Shown here piece by piece: positions 53,742-63,094 of a stretch of DNA of 64,000 bases (the stretch's first letter is position 1; each line of letters opens with the position of its first letter). The DNA comes from Leclercia adecarboxylata (GTDB lineage Bacteria; Pseudomonadota; Gammaproteobacteria; Enterobacterales; Enterobacteriaceae). Location: NCBI RefSeq assembly GCF_006171285.1, contig NZ_CP040889.1, positions 3,224,001 to 3,288,000 of the forward strand, given 5' to 3'. The translations under genes were made by a program, and so were the position numbers. Under the pieces are notes generated by a model. The model saw only the letters and a program-made list of their open reading frames with translations. It ran no database searches and had not been told where the DNA came from.

Positions 53742-55310
53742 ATGAAGAGGGCATGGAGTGGTTTGTTATTAGGGATCGGGGCGCTGCCCGCCGTGGCGGC
53801 GACGTGCGAACCCTCGTCCCTGCAAGGGGAGGTTCAGGGAAAGTTTGATGCCAGCGGTGAAGTCTGTTTTAGCCTGCCAGAGTTGGGTGAAAACTATGTT
53901 TCGGCCACGCTGAACGGCGTAACCGATGCCCGCCAGCTGGACGGCCAGAACCGCCGTATCCGCACCCTGGTTGAAAATGGCCCTGCCGACGGGGAACACA
54001 CCCTGCTGTTTGCCCTGCCGGTGAAGCAGAACAGCTCCCTGGTGCTGCATGGCGAAGCCGGCAAGCCCTGGCGTTTTCAGTGGCGGATGAAAGAGACTTC
54101 TGCCTTACCGCGCGTACAAATGCTGATGCCTGAAAGCCCGACGCTGCAGGCGCTGGCTAAAACGGTTGCTGCCGGGGGAAGTACCGATGCGTTCTGGCAG
54201 GCGCAAATTCGGCAGGGAACGCCGATGGTGGAGCCGGTTGACGCGCACCACAAGCGCGTCACCTTCCTGTGGCGTGGCGCGCGCGGCAACGTCTTTATTC
54301 TCGGTTCTCCGGCGGGGGATCACGATCCGCTGTTCCGCCTCGGTAACAGTGACGTCTGGTTCCGCAGCTTCGTCGTGCCCGCCGACACGGTGATGCAGTA
54401 CAAGCTCGCCCCGGATGTGCCGACAATTGACGGCTCTCCCCGCGAACAGCGACGGGCGATCCTCGTCAGCGCCCAGGCCGATCCGCTAAACCCGAACACC
54501 TTTGGTGAACAGAAAACCGATCGCTGGAACCGCTACTCTCTGCTCGATCTCAGCCCGGCGCGCTACTGCTCCGTTCAGGCCACCTCCAGGCCGCTGACGC
54601 AGGGCTCGCTGAGCCGCCAGACGCTGACCAGCACTATTCTGGGTAATTCCCGGGAAGTAATGATCTACAAACCGCGTGGGCCGCAGCCTGCACGCTGGAC
54701 GTTAATCCTCTTTGACGGCCAGATCTATCAGGACGAGTACCATTTCGCCAACGTGCTGGATGGCCTGATTGCCCGTCACCATCTCCCGCCGGTCAACGTG
54801 GTGTTTGTCGACAGTCTCGATCACGCCCGACGCAGTAAAGAGTTGCCGCCGAATGCGGATTTTGCCGACTTTATGGCGCACGAACTACTGCCGTGGTTGC
54901 GCGGGCAGGGGGTCGCCATGCAGCGGCAGAAAACCGTGCTGGCGGGGTCAAGCTATGGCGGGATCGCCTCTTCATGGGTGGCGCTGCGCTATCCGCGTCT
55001 CTTTGGGAATGTGCTGAGCCTGTCCGGCTCCTACTGGTGGGCCCCGAAAGGGGAAGCGCCAGGCTGGCTGACGCGTCAGTACCAGCAGTCACCGCAGTAT
55101 CCGGTGCGCTTCTGGCTACAGGCCGGGAAGTTCGAAACCACCGGGCCGGGGGGAGGGATCTATCGCACGACCCAGGATTTTGAACAGGTTTTGCGGCAGA
55201 AAGGCTACCGTGTCAGCTTCCATCCGTGGTCCAGCGGCCACGACTACGCGGCCTGGTGTGAAGCCCTGATCCACGGCATGCGCGATTTAACCGGCTTACG
55301 CCGCCCGTGA
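53742..55310 (+). CDS. Exported Fes-like siderophore esterase
   Basis: This 522-aa protein has a signal peptide (MKRAWSGLLLGIGALPAVAA), an extra N-terminal domain of about 110 residues, a Fes-type N-terminal domain (VTFLWRGARGNVFILGSPAG, LAPDVPTIDGSPREQ), and an alpha/beta hydrolase domain. The nucleophile is S404 in AGSSYGG. FVDSLDHARRSKELPPNADF matches the Fes block, and SSGHDYAAWCEAL carries the catalytic His. Fes itself is cytoplasmic, so a secreted enzyme of this design suggests hydrolysis in the periplasm, like IroE or PfeE. A TTG at 53724 opens the frame but GGGGG spaced before the ATG at 53742 makes that the start. Divergent from the receptor gene, over a Fur box. Confidence 0.9.
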   Translation: MKRAWSGLLLGIGALPAVAATCEPSSLQGEVQGKFDASGEVCFSLPELGENYVSATLNGVTDARQLDGQNRRIRTLVENGPADGEHTLLFALPVKQNSSLVLHGEAGKPWRFQWRMKETSALPRVQMLMPESPTLQALAKTVAAGGSTDAFWQAQIRQGTPMVEPVDAHHKRVTFLWRGARGNVFILGSPAGDHDPLFRLGNSDVWFRSFVVPADTVMQYKLAPDVPTIDGSPREQRRAILVSAQADPLNPNTFGEQKTDRWNRYSLLDLSPARYCSVQATSRPLTQGSLSRQTLTSTILGNSREVMIYKPRGPQPARWTLILFDGQIYQDEYHFANVLDGLIARHHLPPVNVVFVDSLDHARRSKELPPNADFADFMAHELLPWLRGQGVAMQRQKTVLAGSSYGGIASSWVALRYPRLFGNVLSLSGSYWWAPKGEAPGWLTRQYQQSPQYPVRFWLQAGKFETTGPGGGIYRTTQDFEQVLRQKGYRVSFHPWSSGHDYAAWCEALIHGMRDLTGLRRP

Positions 55311-55544
55311 AAACCAGCGGCGCCAGATGAAACGCAGAACAAAGAATTCGATGGCGCCGAGGACTAAAAACCACAGGCAGAAGAGGATGGTGTAAAGCTG
55401 GTTGAGATCCATCAGATGGAAGGTGCCCATCAGCTTTTGCGCCAGCACCAGCCCCAGGGAGGGTGCTGGCAGCAGCAGAACGGAGAGAAAGGCCATCAGT
55501 AAGATGCCGCCAGCCGTTAACAGCGATTCTAACGGGTGTTTCAT
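55296..55544 (-). CDS. ybdJ: YbdJ, small inner-membrane protein
   Basis: This 82-aa protein has two membrane helices (ESLLTAGGILLMAFLSVLLL, LYTILFCLWFLVLGAIEFFV) and a basic C-terminus (RFIWRRWFSRAA). It is nearly the same as E. coli YbdJ (DUF1158). Function unknown. Its end overlaps the esterase gene by 15 bp in convergent orientation. In E. coli ybdK follows directly; here 7.5 kb intervene. Confidence 0.93.
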   Translation of the reverse strand: MKHPLESLLTAGGILLMAFLSVLLLPAPSLGLVLAQKLMGTFHLMDLNQLYTILFCLWFLVLGAIEFFVLRFIWRRWFSRAA

Positions 55545-55709
55545 AATAATGTTAATCGTCAGTTAAAAATAACATTGTCACGGATAGGGCTTCGTAAAGC
55601 AATATCAACCGTCAGAGAGGAGGATGATAAATAATCCTCCGCTAATCCGCTGAATTATCCCTGCCAGAAAAGAATTAATTCAATTAATCTCCGCTAATGT
55701 AAATTACTG

Positions 55710-55826
55710 TCACCCTCCGGCTAATAGTTTTACAAAGGTATAGGTGCTGTATCCAATTAACGTCGCAATAACAACTGCTGCGATTATATATAACGCCAGT
55801 CGACGCCCGCGATAAATTCCAAACAT
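55710..55826 (-). CDS. 38-aa single-span membrane microprotein
   Basis: A short frame: MFGIYRGRRLALYIIAAVVI, ATLIGYSTYTFVKLLAGG. It has a basic N-terminal end (RGRR), one hydrophobic helix of about 20 residues and a lysine near the end. A perfect GGAGG lies 5 nt before the ATG at 55826, which makes translation likely. It is not a protein I recognise. It is divergent from the P2-type ATPase gene, with a PhoP-box-like repeat between the two, close to its start. It may modulate the ATPase, as small membrane proteins do for other ion pumps; this is inference. The rest of 55545-56026 is AT-rich non-coding DNA. Confidence 0.72.
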   Translation of the reverse strand: MFGIYRGRRLALYIIAAVVIATLIGYSTYTFVKLLAGG

Positions 55827-55835
55827 GCTGACCTC

Positions 55836-55852
55836 CGTTTAGTTTAGGTTTA
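55836..55852 (+). promoter_or_regulatory. PhoP-box-like direct repeat upstream of the ATPase gene
   Basis: CGTTTA, GTTTA, GGTTTA: two hexamers with an 11-bp period, as in the PhoP consensus (T/G)GTTTA-N5-(T/G)GTTTA, facing the ATPase gene 175 bp away. An A/T-rich TAAAAAT lies about one turn downstream as a possible -10. The leader has small repeats (GACAA/TTGTC, AAAAGC/GCTTTT). PhoPQ control, that is low Mg2+ or membrane stress, is inferred only. Confidence 0.5.
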
Positions 55853-56026
55853 GAAATAATTTGTAAAAATAGCTGTATTGAAATGAAACGTTATCTGTTT
55901 AATGCCGTCGATAGCAATAATAGTGCGTTAAATTAATTTCCGTGACAACCCATTATTGTCGACTGATTTATAAAAGCAGAAATGGAATTCAGGCTTTTGC
56001 TCACCGCAAACTGAAGGAGCTGATAT

Positions 56027-58744
56027 ATGACCAAAATGCACCACACCCAGACGCCGCCCGCGCCGGGCACCACGCCGAACCTGGCGTACCAGCAGACCCT
56101 TGACCAGACGCTTGCCGCGCAGCAGAGTACCGCCGCGGGTCTGAGCCGTGCTGAGGCGCAGGCGCGCCTGCAGCAGCATGGCCATAATGCCCTGCCGGAG
56201 AAAAAATCCCGACCGGCGTGGCTGCGTTTTCTGGCCCATTTTAATGACGTCTTAATTTATGTCCTGCTGGCCGCCGCGGCGTTAACGGCAATTATGGGCC
56301 ACTGGGTCGATACCCTGGTTATTCTGGGTGTGGCGGTCATTAATGCGTTAATTGGTCATATTCAGGAAAGTAACGCCGAAAAATCCCTGAAGAGTATCCG
56401 TAATATGCTCGCCAGCGAGGCGCGGGTTATTCGTGACGGAAACCATGAAACAATACCCACAACTGAAATAGTCCCCGGGGATATTATTGTCCTGCGTGCC
56501 GGAGATCGTATTCCAGCGGATATGCGTTTAATTGAGGCGCATAATTTACGCGTTGAAGAAGCGATCCTGACCGGCGAATCGACGGTCGTGGATAAACACA
56601 CCCAGCCGCTGAACGGCGAATTACCGCTCGGCGATCGCACCAATCTGGTCTTCTCCGGTACGACGGTGAGCGCAGGCGGCGGCGTCGGGGTGGTGATTGC
56701 CACCGGTCAGGAGACCGAACTGGGCCACATTAACCAGATGATGGCCGGGATCGAAAAACACCGCACGCCGCTGCTGGTGCAGATGGACAAACTCGGCAAG
56801 GCCATTTTCGGGCTGATCATGGCGATGATGGCCGCGCTGTTCGTCTTCAGCCTGTTGCTGCGCGACATGCCGCTCGGCGAGCTGCTGCTGTCGTTGATAA
56901 GCCTGGCGGTGGCGGCCGTACCGGAAGGTCTGCCGGCCATTATCTCCATTATTCTCTCCCTGGGCGTGCAGGCGATGGCCCGCAAGCGCGCCATCATCCG
57001 TAAACTGCCCACCGTTGAAACCCTGGGGGCGATGACCGTGGTGTGCTCGGACAAAACCGGCACCCTGACCATGAACGAGATGACCGTTAAGGCGATCATC
57101 ACCGCCGACAGCTGCTACCGCGTGGAGGGCGACAGCTACGCCCCGGAAGGCAATATCTGTCTGGAGGGCAGCGACGAGCCGGTGCAGATCCAGCCGGGTA
57201 CCGTGCTGGAGCAGTACCTGCGCACCGTCGACCTCTGTAACGACAGTCAGATGATTCAGGACGAGCGCGGCCTGTGGGGCATCACCGGTGGGCCAACCGA
57301 AGGGGCGCTGAAGGTGCTGGCGGCCAAGGCTAAGCTCGCGCCGGTCATGACCACGCTCATCAACAAGATCCCGTTTGACTCCCAGTACAAGTACATGAGC
57401 ACCCACTACCAGATTGGTAGCGAGGAGCAGATTTTGATTACCGGCGCGCCGGACGTGATTTTCGCCCTCTGCGCGCAGCAGCAGACCCGCAGCGGTGCCG
57501 AAGCCTTTAACCGCAGCTATTGGGAAGCCGAGATGGAGCGCTATGCCCGTCAGGGGCTGCGCATGGTGGCCGCCGCGTTCAAACCGGCAAACGGTGAGCA
57601 GACGTTAACCCACGACGACCTCAGCCACGGCCTGATCTTCCTCGGCATCGCCGGGATGATGGATCCGCCGCGTCCGGAGGCCATCGACGCCATTCACGCC
57701 TGCCAGCAGGCGGGGATCCGCGTGAAGATGATCACCGGGGATCACCCGCAGACGGCGATGAGCATTGGCCAGATGCTGGGGATCAGCAACAGCGCCCAGG
57801 CGGTGACCGGCTATCAGCTGGAGCACATGGACGATGCCGAGCTGGCAAAAGCGGCGGTGGAGTATGACATTTTCGCCCGCACCAGCCCCGAGCATAAGCT
57901 GCGTCTGGTGAAAGCCCTGCAGGAGAAAGGCGAGATCGTCGGCATGACCGGTGACGGCGTGAACGACGCGCCGGCGCTGCGCCAGGCGGACGTTGGGATC
58001 GCGATGGGCATCAAGGGCACCGAAGTGACCAAAGAGGCCGCCGACATGGTGCTGACGGACGACAACTTCGCCACCATCGCCAGCGCGGTGAAAGAGGGGC
58101 GTCGCGTCTACGACAACCTGAAGAAGACCATTCTGTTTATCATGCCGACCAACCTCGCGCAGGGTCTGCTGATTGTGATTGCCCTGCTGGCGGGGAACAT
58201 TATTCCCCTGACGCCGGTGCTGATTCTGTGGATGAACATGGCGACCTCCGCCACGCTCTCCTTCGGTCTGGCTTTTGAAGCCGCCGAGCGCAACATCATG
58301 AAGCGCCCGCCGCGTCAGACCGGGCAGCACGTGATGGACGCTTATGCCGTCTGGCGCGTGGCCTTCGTCGGCACCCTGATCGCCGTCGCCGCCTTTGCGC
58401 TTGAGGCCTGGCTGGCTCCGCGCGGCCACAGCGCCGAGTTCATCCGCACCGTGCTGCTGCAGATGCTGGTCTGCGCCCAGTGGGTCTACATGATTAACTG
58501 CCGCAACACCGAAGGCTTCTCCCTGAACCGCGGCTTGCTTGCGAACAAAGGGATCTGGCTGGTGACGGGCGTGCTGCTTCTGCTGCAGCTGGCGATTATC
58601 TACCTGCCGTTTATGCAGATGCTGTTCGGCACTGAAGCCCTGCCGCTGCGCTACTGGGGTGTGACCCTGGGGATGGCGGGCGCGATGTTCTTCATCGTCG
58701 AAATTGAGAAGCGACTGACCCGCAGGTTCCGCAAGGCTGCATGA
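56027..58744 (+). CDS. P2-type cation-transporting ATPase with unusual ion site
   Basis: This 905-aa SERCA-like pump has an actuator TGES loop (ILTGESTVVDK), phosphorylation motif CSDKTGTLTMNE, and GDGVNDAPALRQADVG hinge. Helix 4 keeps AAVPEGLPAI with its ion-binding Glu. In helix 6, where Ca2+ pumps have N-x-x-T-D, it reads WMNMATSATLSFG, so the Asp is replaced by Ser, and helix 5 has PTNLAQG without the usual acidic residue. The ion is therefore unlikely to be Ca2+ in the usual way. It is not MgtA or KdpB. The ATG has AAGGAG upstream. It lies between a microprotein gene and an RND pair, with a PhoP-box-like repeat in front. Confidence 0.9.
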   Translation: MTKMHHTQTPPAPGTTPNLAYQQTLDQTLAAQQSTAAGLSRAEAQARLQQHGHNALPEKKSRPAWLRFLAHFNDVLIYVLLAAAALTAIMGHWVDTLVILGVAVINALIGHIQESNAEKSLKSIRNMLASEARVIRDGNHETIPTTEIVPGDIIVLRAGDRIPADMRLIEAHNLRVEEAILTGESTVVDKHTQPLNGELPLGDRTNLVFSGTTVSAGGGVGVVIATGQETELGHINQMMAGIEKHRTPLLVQMDKLGKAIFGLIMAMMAALFVFSLLLRDMPLGELLLSLISLAVAAVPEGLPAIISIILSLGVQAMARKRAIIRKLPTVETLGAMTVVCSDKTGTLTMNEMTVKAIITADSCYRVEGDSYAPEGNICLEGSDEPVQIQPGTVLEQYLRTVDLCNDSQMIQDERGLWGITGGPTEGALKVLAAKAKLAPVMTTLINKIPFDSQYKYMSTHYQIGSEEQILITGAPDVIFALCAQQQTRSGAEAFNRSYWEAEMERYARQGLRMVAAAFKPANGEQTLTHDDLSHGLIFLGIAGMMDPPRPEAIDAIHACQQAGIRVKMITGDHPQTAMSIGQMLGISNSAQAVTGYQLEHMDDAELAKAAVEYDIFARTSPEHKLRLVKALQEKGEIVGMTGDGVNDAPALRQADVGIAMGIKGTEVTKEAADMVLTDDNFATIASAVKEGRRVYDNLKKTILFIMPTNLAQGLLIVIALLAGNIIPLTPVLILWMNMATSATLSFGLAFEAAERNIMKRPPRQTGQHVMDAYAVWRVAFVGTLIAVAAFALEAWLAPRGHSAEFIRTVLLQMLVCAQWVYMINCRNTEGFSLNRGLLANKGIWLVTGVLLLLQLAIIYLPFMQMLFGTEALPLRYWGVTLGMAGAMFFIVEIEKRLTRRFRKAA

Positions 58745-58762
58745 CAAAACCTTAAAACCTTA

Positions 58763-58851
58763 CCCCTCACCCTAACCCTCTCCCCACAGGGGAGAGGGAA
58801 TAGTCGGTGTTCTCCCTCGCCCCTATGGGGAGAGGGCCGGGGTGAGGGGAC
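58763..58851. repeat. Inverted pair of CCCTCACCC/GGGGAGAGGG repeats
   Basis: First copy CCCCTCACCCTAACCCTCTC, CCCACAGGGGAGAGGG; second copy TCCCTCGCCCCTATGGGG, AGAGGGCCGGGGTGAGGGG in inverse order, so the outer parts pair as well. It fills most of the 126-bp gap between the ATPase and adaptor genes and may end or attenuate transcription. Confidence 0.85.
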
Positions 58852-58870
58852 AAACACCGAGGCATTCTCT

Positions 58871-59950
58871 ATGAAACTGACTTTCCTGCGCGCCGCCCTG
58901 GCCAGCGCGCTCCTCGTCTGCACCCTTAATTCCGCCTTCGCCGCCGCCATTCCCGTGCGCGTCGCCACCGTGGAGCAAACCGCCCACGCCGCGGAGCGTC
59001 AAATCCCGGGCCGCATCGAAGCCATTCACACCGTTGAGCTGCGGGCCCGCACGGAAGGCGTCATCACCCGGACCCACTTTCGCGACGGGCAGTATGTGAA
59101 AAAAGGCGACGTGCTGTTTGAGCTGGACGATGCCGAGCCGCGTGCCGCCGTGCGCCTGGCCCAGGCCGAGGTGAAAAGCGCCGAAGCCACGCTGCGTCAG
59201 GCGCAGCAGCAGCTCTCCCGCTTCGAGAGCCTGGGCAACAACAACGCCATCAGCCGCCATGACGTGGACAACGCCCGCATGCAGCGCGACGTGGCCAGCG
59301 CCGCGCTGGAGCAGGCGCGAGCCCGGCTTGAGGCCCGCAACCTGACCCTGACCTACACCCGCATCATCTCCCCCATCGACGGCCGCGTGGGGCACAGCCC
59401 GTTCCACGTGGGCAGCCTGGTGAATCCTGCCAGCGGCGTGCTGGCGGACGTGGTGCAGCTCGACCCGATCCGCATCGCCTTCGCGCTGGAAGAGGGGGCG
59501 TTTGCCACCAAAGCCGGGCAGCATGCGGATATCCACGCCATGAAGCAGGCCTGGCAGGCGCTGATCGACAGCAACGGCCAGCGCGTAAGCGGGGAACTGA
59601 CCTCGGTGGATAACCGTATCGACCCGCGCACCGCCAGCGTGATGCTGCGTGCCGAGTTCGCCAACCCGCGCCATCAGTTGCTGTCCGGCGGTAACGTGAA
59701 TGTGTACCTGCGCCCGGCAAGCGTTCAGCCGGTGCTGACCCTGCCTGCTGCGGCGGTCCAGCAAAACGGCGAGGGGTTCTTCGCCTGGGTGGTTAACGCC
59801 GACGGCAAAGCCGAAAAACGCACGTTGAACATCGCCGGGCAGATCGGCCAGCAGTTCCAGATTGCATCCGGTGTTAAGCCCGGTGAGCGAGCTATCGCTG
59901 ACGGCGCGCAGCGCGTGTCGTCGGGCGCTACAGTCCAGATACTGAATTAA
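58871..59950 (+). CDS. RND efflux periplasmic adaptor
   Basis: This 359-aa membrane-fusion protein has a signal peptide (RAALASALLVCTLNSAFA then AAIPVRV) that lacks a proper lipobox (LLVC), so it is probably a free periplasmic or weakly anchored adaptor. Barrel-sandwich halves surround an alpha-hairpin: GRIEAIHTVELRARTEGVIT, FRDGQYVKKGDVLFELDD, QAEVKSAEATLRQAQQQLSR, TYTRIISPIDGRVGHSP. It is 9 bp before the RND pump gene, so they are one unit. No outer-membrane channel gene follows; TolC is the likely partner. It is an AcrA relative but I cannot equate it with OqxA or EefA. Confidence 0.92.
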   Translation: MKLTFLRAALASALLVCTLNSAFAAAIPVRVATVEQTAHAAERQIPGRIEAIHTVELRARTEGVITRTHFRDGQYVKKGDVLFELDDAEPRAAVRLAQAEVKSAEATLRQAQQQLSRFESLGNNNAISRHDVDNARMQRDVASAALEQARARLEARNLTLTYTRIISPIDGRVGHSPFHVGSLVNPASGVLADVVQLDPIRIAFALEEGAFATKAGQHADIHAMKQAWQALIDSNGQRVSGELTSVDNRIDPRTASVMLRAEFANPRHQLLSGGNVNVYLRPASVQPVLTLPAAAVQQNGEGFFAWVVNADGKAEKRTLNIAGQIGQQFQIASGVKPGERAIADGAQRVSSGATVQILN

Positions 59951-59959
59951 GGAGCCATC

Positions 59960-62900
59960 ATGCTGACGTTTTTCATCAAACGCCCGCGCTTCGCGATGGT
60001 CATTGCGCTGGTTGTTGCCCTGATGGGGGCTATCGCCCTGAAGATCATTCCCGTGGAGCAGTATCCGCAGATCACCCCCCCGGTGGTGAATGTGTCAGCC
60101 TCATGGCCCGGCGCCAGCTCGGCCGACGTGGCGGAGGCCATCGCCACGCCGCTGGAGACCCAGCTTAACGGCGTGGATCACATGCTGTACATGGAGTCCA
60201 CCAGCTCTGACGAAGGCAGCTACAGCCTGAACATCACTTTTGCCGCGGGCACCGATCCGGATCTCGCCGCCATCGACGTGCAGAACCGCGTGGCCCAGGC
60301 CGTGGCGCAACTGCCCACCGAGGCCCAGCAAAACGGCGTGCAGGTGCGCAAGCGTGCCACCAACCTGATGATGGGGGTAAGTCTTTACTCACCCAACAAC
60401 AGCCACACGCCGCTGTTCGTCAGCAACTACGCCAGCACCCAGGTGCGCGAGGCGCTGGCCCGTTTACCGGGCGTCGGGCAGGTACAGATGTTTGGCGCGC
60501 GGGACTACAGCATGCGCATCTGGCTGCGACCGGATCGGATGAACGCCCTGAACGTCACCACCGACGACGTGGCCCAGGCGCTGCGCGAGCAGAACGTGCA
60601 GGGGGCGGCGGGGCAGGTGGGAACGCCGCCGGTGTTTAACGGCCAGCAGCAGACCCTGACCATCAACGGGCTGGGGCGCTTAAATCAGGCCGACGACTTT
60701 GCCGGGATCGTCATTCGCGCGGGCGAGATGGGCCAGCTGGTGCGCCTGAAGGATGTCGCCACCATTGAACTCGGCTCCCGCAGCTACAGCTCCGGCGCTC
60801 AGCTTAACGGTCATGACTCGGCGTATCTGGGGATCTACCCGACGCCATCCGCTAACGCCCTGCGGGTGGCCGACGCGGTTCGTGCCGAGCTGGAGCGTCT
60901 CTCGACGCGCTTCCCGGACGATCTGACGTATGAGGTGAAGTTTGACACCACCACCTTTGTTGCGGCGACCATCAAGGAGATTGGCGTCTCGCTGGCGCTG
61001 ACCCTGCTGGCGGTTGTGGTGGTGGTCTCCCTGTTCCTGCAGAGCTGGCGCGCCACGCTGATTGTCGCTCTCGCTATTCCGGTGTCGCTGGTGGGCACCT
61101 TTGCGGTGCTCTATACCCTGGGGTATTCCGCCAACACCCTGAGCCTGTTTGCCATCATTCTGGCCCTGACCATGGTGGTGGATGACGCCATCGTGGTGGT
61201 GGAGAGCGTCGAAACCCTGATGGCGGAAGGGCTGAGCCGTACGGCGGCCACCGCCCAGGCGCTGCGCCAGATTGCCGGGCCGGTGATCGCCACCACCCTG
61301 GTGCTGCTGGCGGTGTTTGTGCCGGTGGCGCTGCTGCCGGGGATCGTCGGCGAGCTGTTCCGCCAGTTCGCGGTGACGCTCTCGACGGCGGTTACCCTCT
61401 CAAGCCTGGTGGCGCTGACCCTGACGCCTGCCCTGTGCGCCATGCTGCTGCGCCCGCGTCCTGCGCGCCCGGCGGCAATTTATCGCGGCTTCAACCGCGG
61501 GCTGGATGCCACCCGCAACGGGTACTCCCGCATCGTCAGCCTGTTTAACCTGCGCCCGTGGCTGGCGCTGCTGGCCACCGCAGGGGCGGCCGCGGTAGTG
61601 GTCTTCAGCTTTATGTCGATGCCAAAAGGCTTCCTGCCCCAGGAGGATCAGGGCTACTTCTTTGCCAGCGTCCAGTTGCCGGAAGCGGCCTCGCTGGAGC
61701 GCACCGAAGCGGTGATGAAAACCGCCCGGGAGCTGATCGCTAAAAATCCGGCGGTGGAGGACGTGATTCAGGTCTCCGGATTTAACATTCTCAACGGCAC
61801 CAGCGCCTCCAACGGCGGCTTTATCTCCGTGATGCTGAAGGACTGGAGCGAGCGCCCCGCGCTGGATGAGGTGATGGGCACGCTGCAGCGCCAGCTGCTG
61901 GCCCTGCCGGAAGCCACCATCATGACCTTCGCGCCGCCGACGCTGCCGGGGCTGGGCAACGCCTCCGGCTTCGACCTGCGCATTCAGGCCCAGGCGGGGC
62001 AAAGTCCGGCGGAGCTGGAGCGCGTGACGCGCGAAGTGCTGGCGAAAGCCAACCAGCATCCGCAGCTGAACCGGGTGTTCACCACCTGGAGCAGCAACGT
62101 GCCGCAGCTGACCCTCACCGTCGATCGCGAGCGGGCCGCGCGTCTCGACGTGCCGGTGTCGCGCATCTTCAGCAGCCTGCAGACCGCCTTTGGCGGCACC
62201 CGCGCCGGGGATTTCAGCGTCAACAACCGCGTCTACCACGTGGTGATGCAAAACGAGATGCAGTGGCGCGAGCGGGCGGAGCAGATCGGCGAGCTGTTCG
62301 TGCGCAGCAATAACGGCGAGCGGGTACGCCTGAGCAACCTGGTCACCATCACGCCGACCGTCGGCGCGCCGTTCCTGCAGCAGTACAACCAGTTCCCGTC
62401 CGTCTCCGTGAGCGGCTCGGCGGCAGCCGGGGTCAGCAGCAGTACGGCGATGGCGGCGATGGGGCAGCTGCTGGCGGAGCACCTGCCCGCCGGGTATGAC
62501 TACGCCTGGAGCGGGATGTCATATCAGGAGCAGCAGACCGGGAATCAGGCGATCTGGATTGTGCTGGCGGCGGTGGTGATGGCGTGGCTGTTCCTCGTCG
62601 CCCAGTATGAGAGCTGGACGCTCCCGGCAAGCGTCATGCTCTCGGTGCTGTTCGCCATCGGCGGGGCGCTGGTGTGGCTGTGGGTTGCCGGGTACGCCAA
62701 CGACGTCTACGTGCAGATTGGCCTGGTCCTGCTGATCGCCCTCGCGGCCAAAAACGCGATCCTGATCGTCGAGTTTGCCCGCGCGCGGCGCAATGAGGGG
62801 ATGGCGATTGTTGATGCGGCGCGCGAAGGGGCCACGCGCCGTTTCCGGGCGGTGATGATGACCGCCGTGTCGTTCATTATCGGCGTACTACCGATGATGC

Positions 62901-63094
62901 TGGCGACCGGGGCGGGTGCCCAGAGCCGTCGCATCATCGGCACCACGGTGTTCAGCGGTATGCTGGTGGCCACCCTGGTGGGGATTGTCTTTATCCCGGC
63001 GCTGTTTGTGCTGTTCCAGCGCCTGCGCGAGTGGGGGCACCGCCTTACGGACTCGTCGCCCACAGATCGCAGTGCTTCTGCACCAGAGAAATAA
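59960..63094 (+). CDS. RND multidrug efflux pump (HAE1 family)
   Basis: This 1044-aa AcrB-like proton antiporter has helix 1 ([20 protein letters not shown]), two large periplasmic loops, the proton-relay aspartates in [15 protein letters not shown] of helix 4, and the lysine in [18 protein letters not shown] of helix 10. Gene order adaptor-pump suggests it forms a tripartite system with TolC. The substrates are not clear. Its C-terminus ([16 protein letters not shown]) overlaps the end of ybdK by 50 bp in convergent orientation. RamA, encoded 8.6 kb away, activates efflux genes, but no marbox was identified here. Confidence 0.94.
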   Translation: MLTFFIKRPRFAMVIALVVALMGAIALKIIPVEQYPQITPPVVNVSASWPGASSADVAEAIATPLETQLNGVDHMLYMESTSSDEGSYSLNITFAAGTDPDLAAIDVQNRVAQAVAQLPTEAQQNGVQVRKRATNLMMGVSLYSPNNSHTPLFVSNYASTQVREALARLPGVGQVQMFGARDYSMRIWLRPDRMNALNVTTDDVAQALREQNVQGAAGQVGTPPVFNGQQQTLTINGLGRLNQADDFAGIVIRAGEMGQLVRLKDVATIELGSRSYSSGAQLNGHDSAYLGIYPTPSANALRVADAVRAELERLSTRFPDDLTYEVKFDTTTFVAATIKEIGVSLALTLLAVVVVVSLFLQSWRATLIVALAIPVSLVGTFAVLYTLGYSANTLSLFAIILALTMVVDDAIVVVESVETLMAEGLSRTAATAQALRQIAGPVIATTLVLLAVFVPVALLPGIVGELFRQFAVTLSTAVTLSSLVALTLTPALCAMLLRPRPARPAAIYRGFNRGLDATRNGYSRIVSLFNLRPWLALLATAGAAAVVVFSFMSMPKGFLPQEDQGYFFASVQLPEAASLERTEAVMKTARELIAKNPAVEDVIQVSGFNILNGTSASNGGFISVMLKDWSERPALDEVMGTLQRQLLALPEATIMTFAPPTLPGLGNASGFDLRIQAQAGQSPAELERVTREVLAKANQHPQLNRVFTTWSSNVPQLTLTVDRERAARLDVPVSRIFSSLQTAFGGTRAGDFSVNNRVYHVVMQNEMQWRERAEQIGELFVRSNNGERVRLSNLVTITPTVGAPFLQQYNQFPSVSVSGSAAAGVSSSTAMAAMGQLLAEHLPAGYDYAWSGMSYQEQQTGNQAIWIVLAAVVMAWLFLVAQYESWTLPASVMLSVLFAIGGALVWLWVAGYANDVYVQIGLVLLIALAAKNAILIVEFARARRNEGMAIVDAAREGATRRFRAVMMTAVSFIIGVLPMMLATGAGAQSRRIIGTTVFSGMLVATLVGIVFIPALFVLFQRLREWGHRLTDSSPTDRSASAPEK

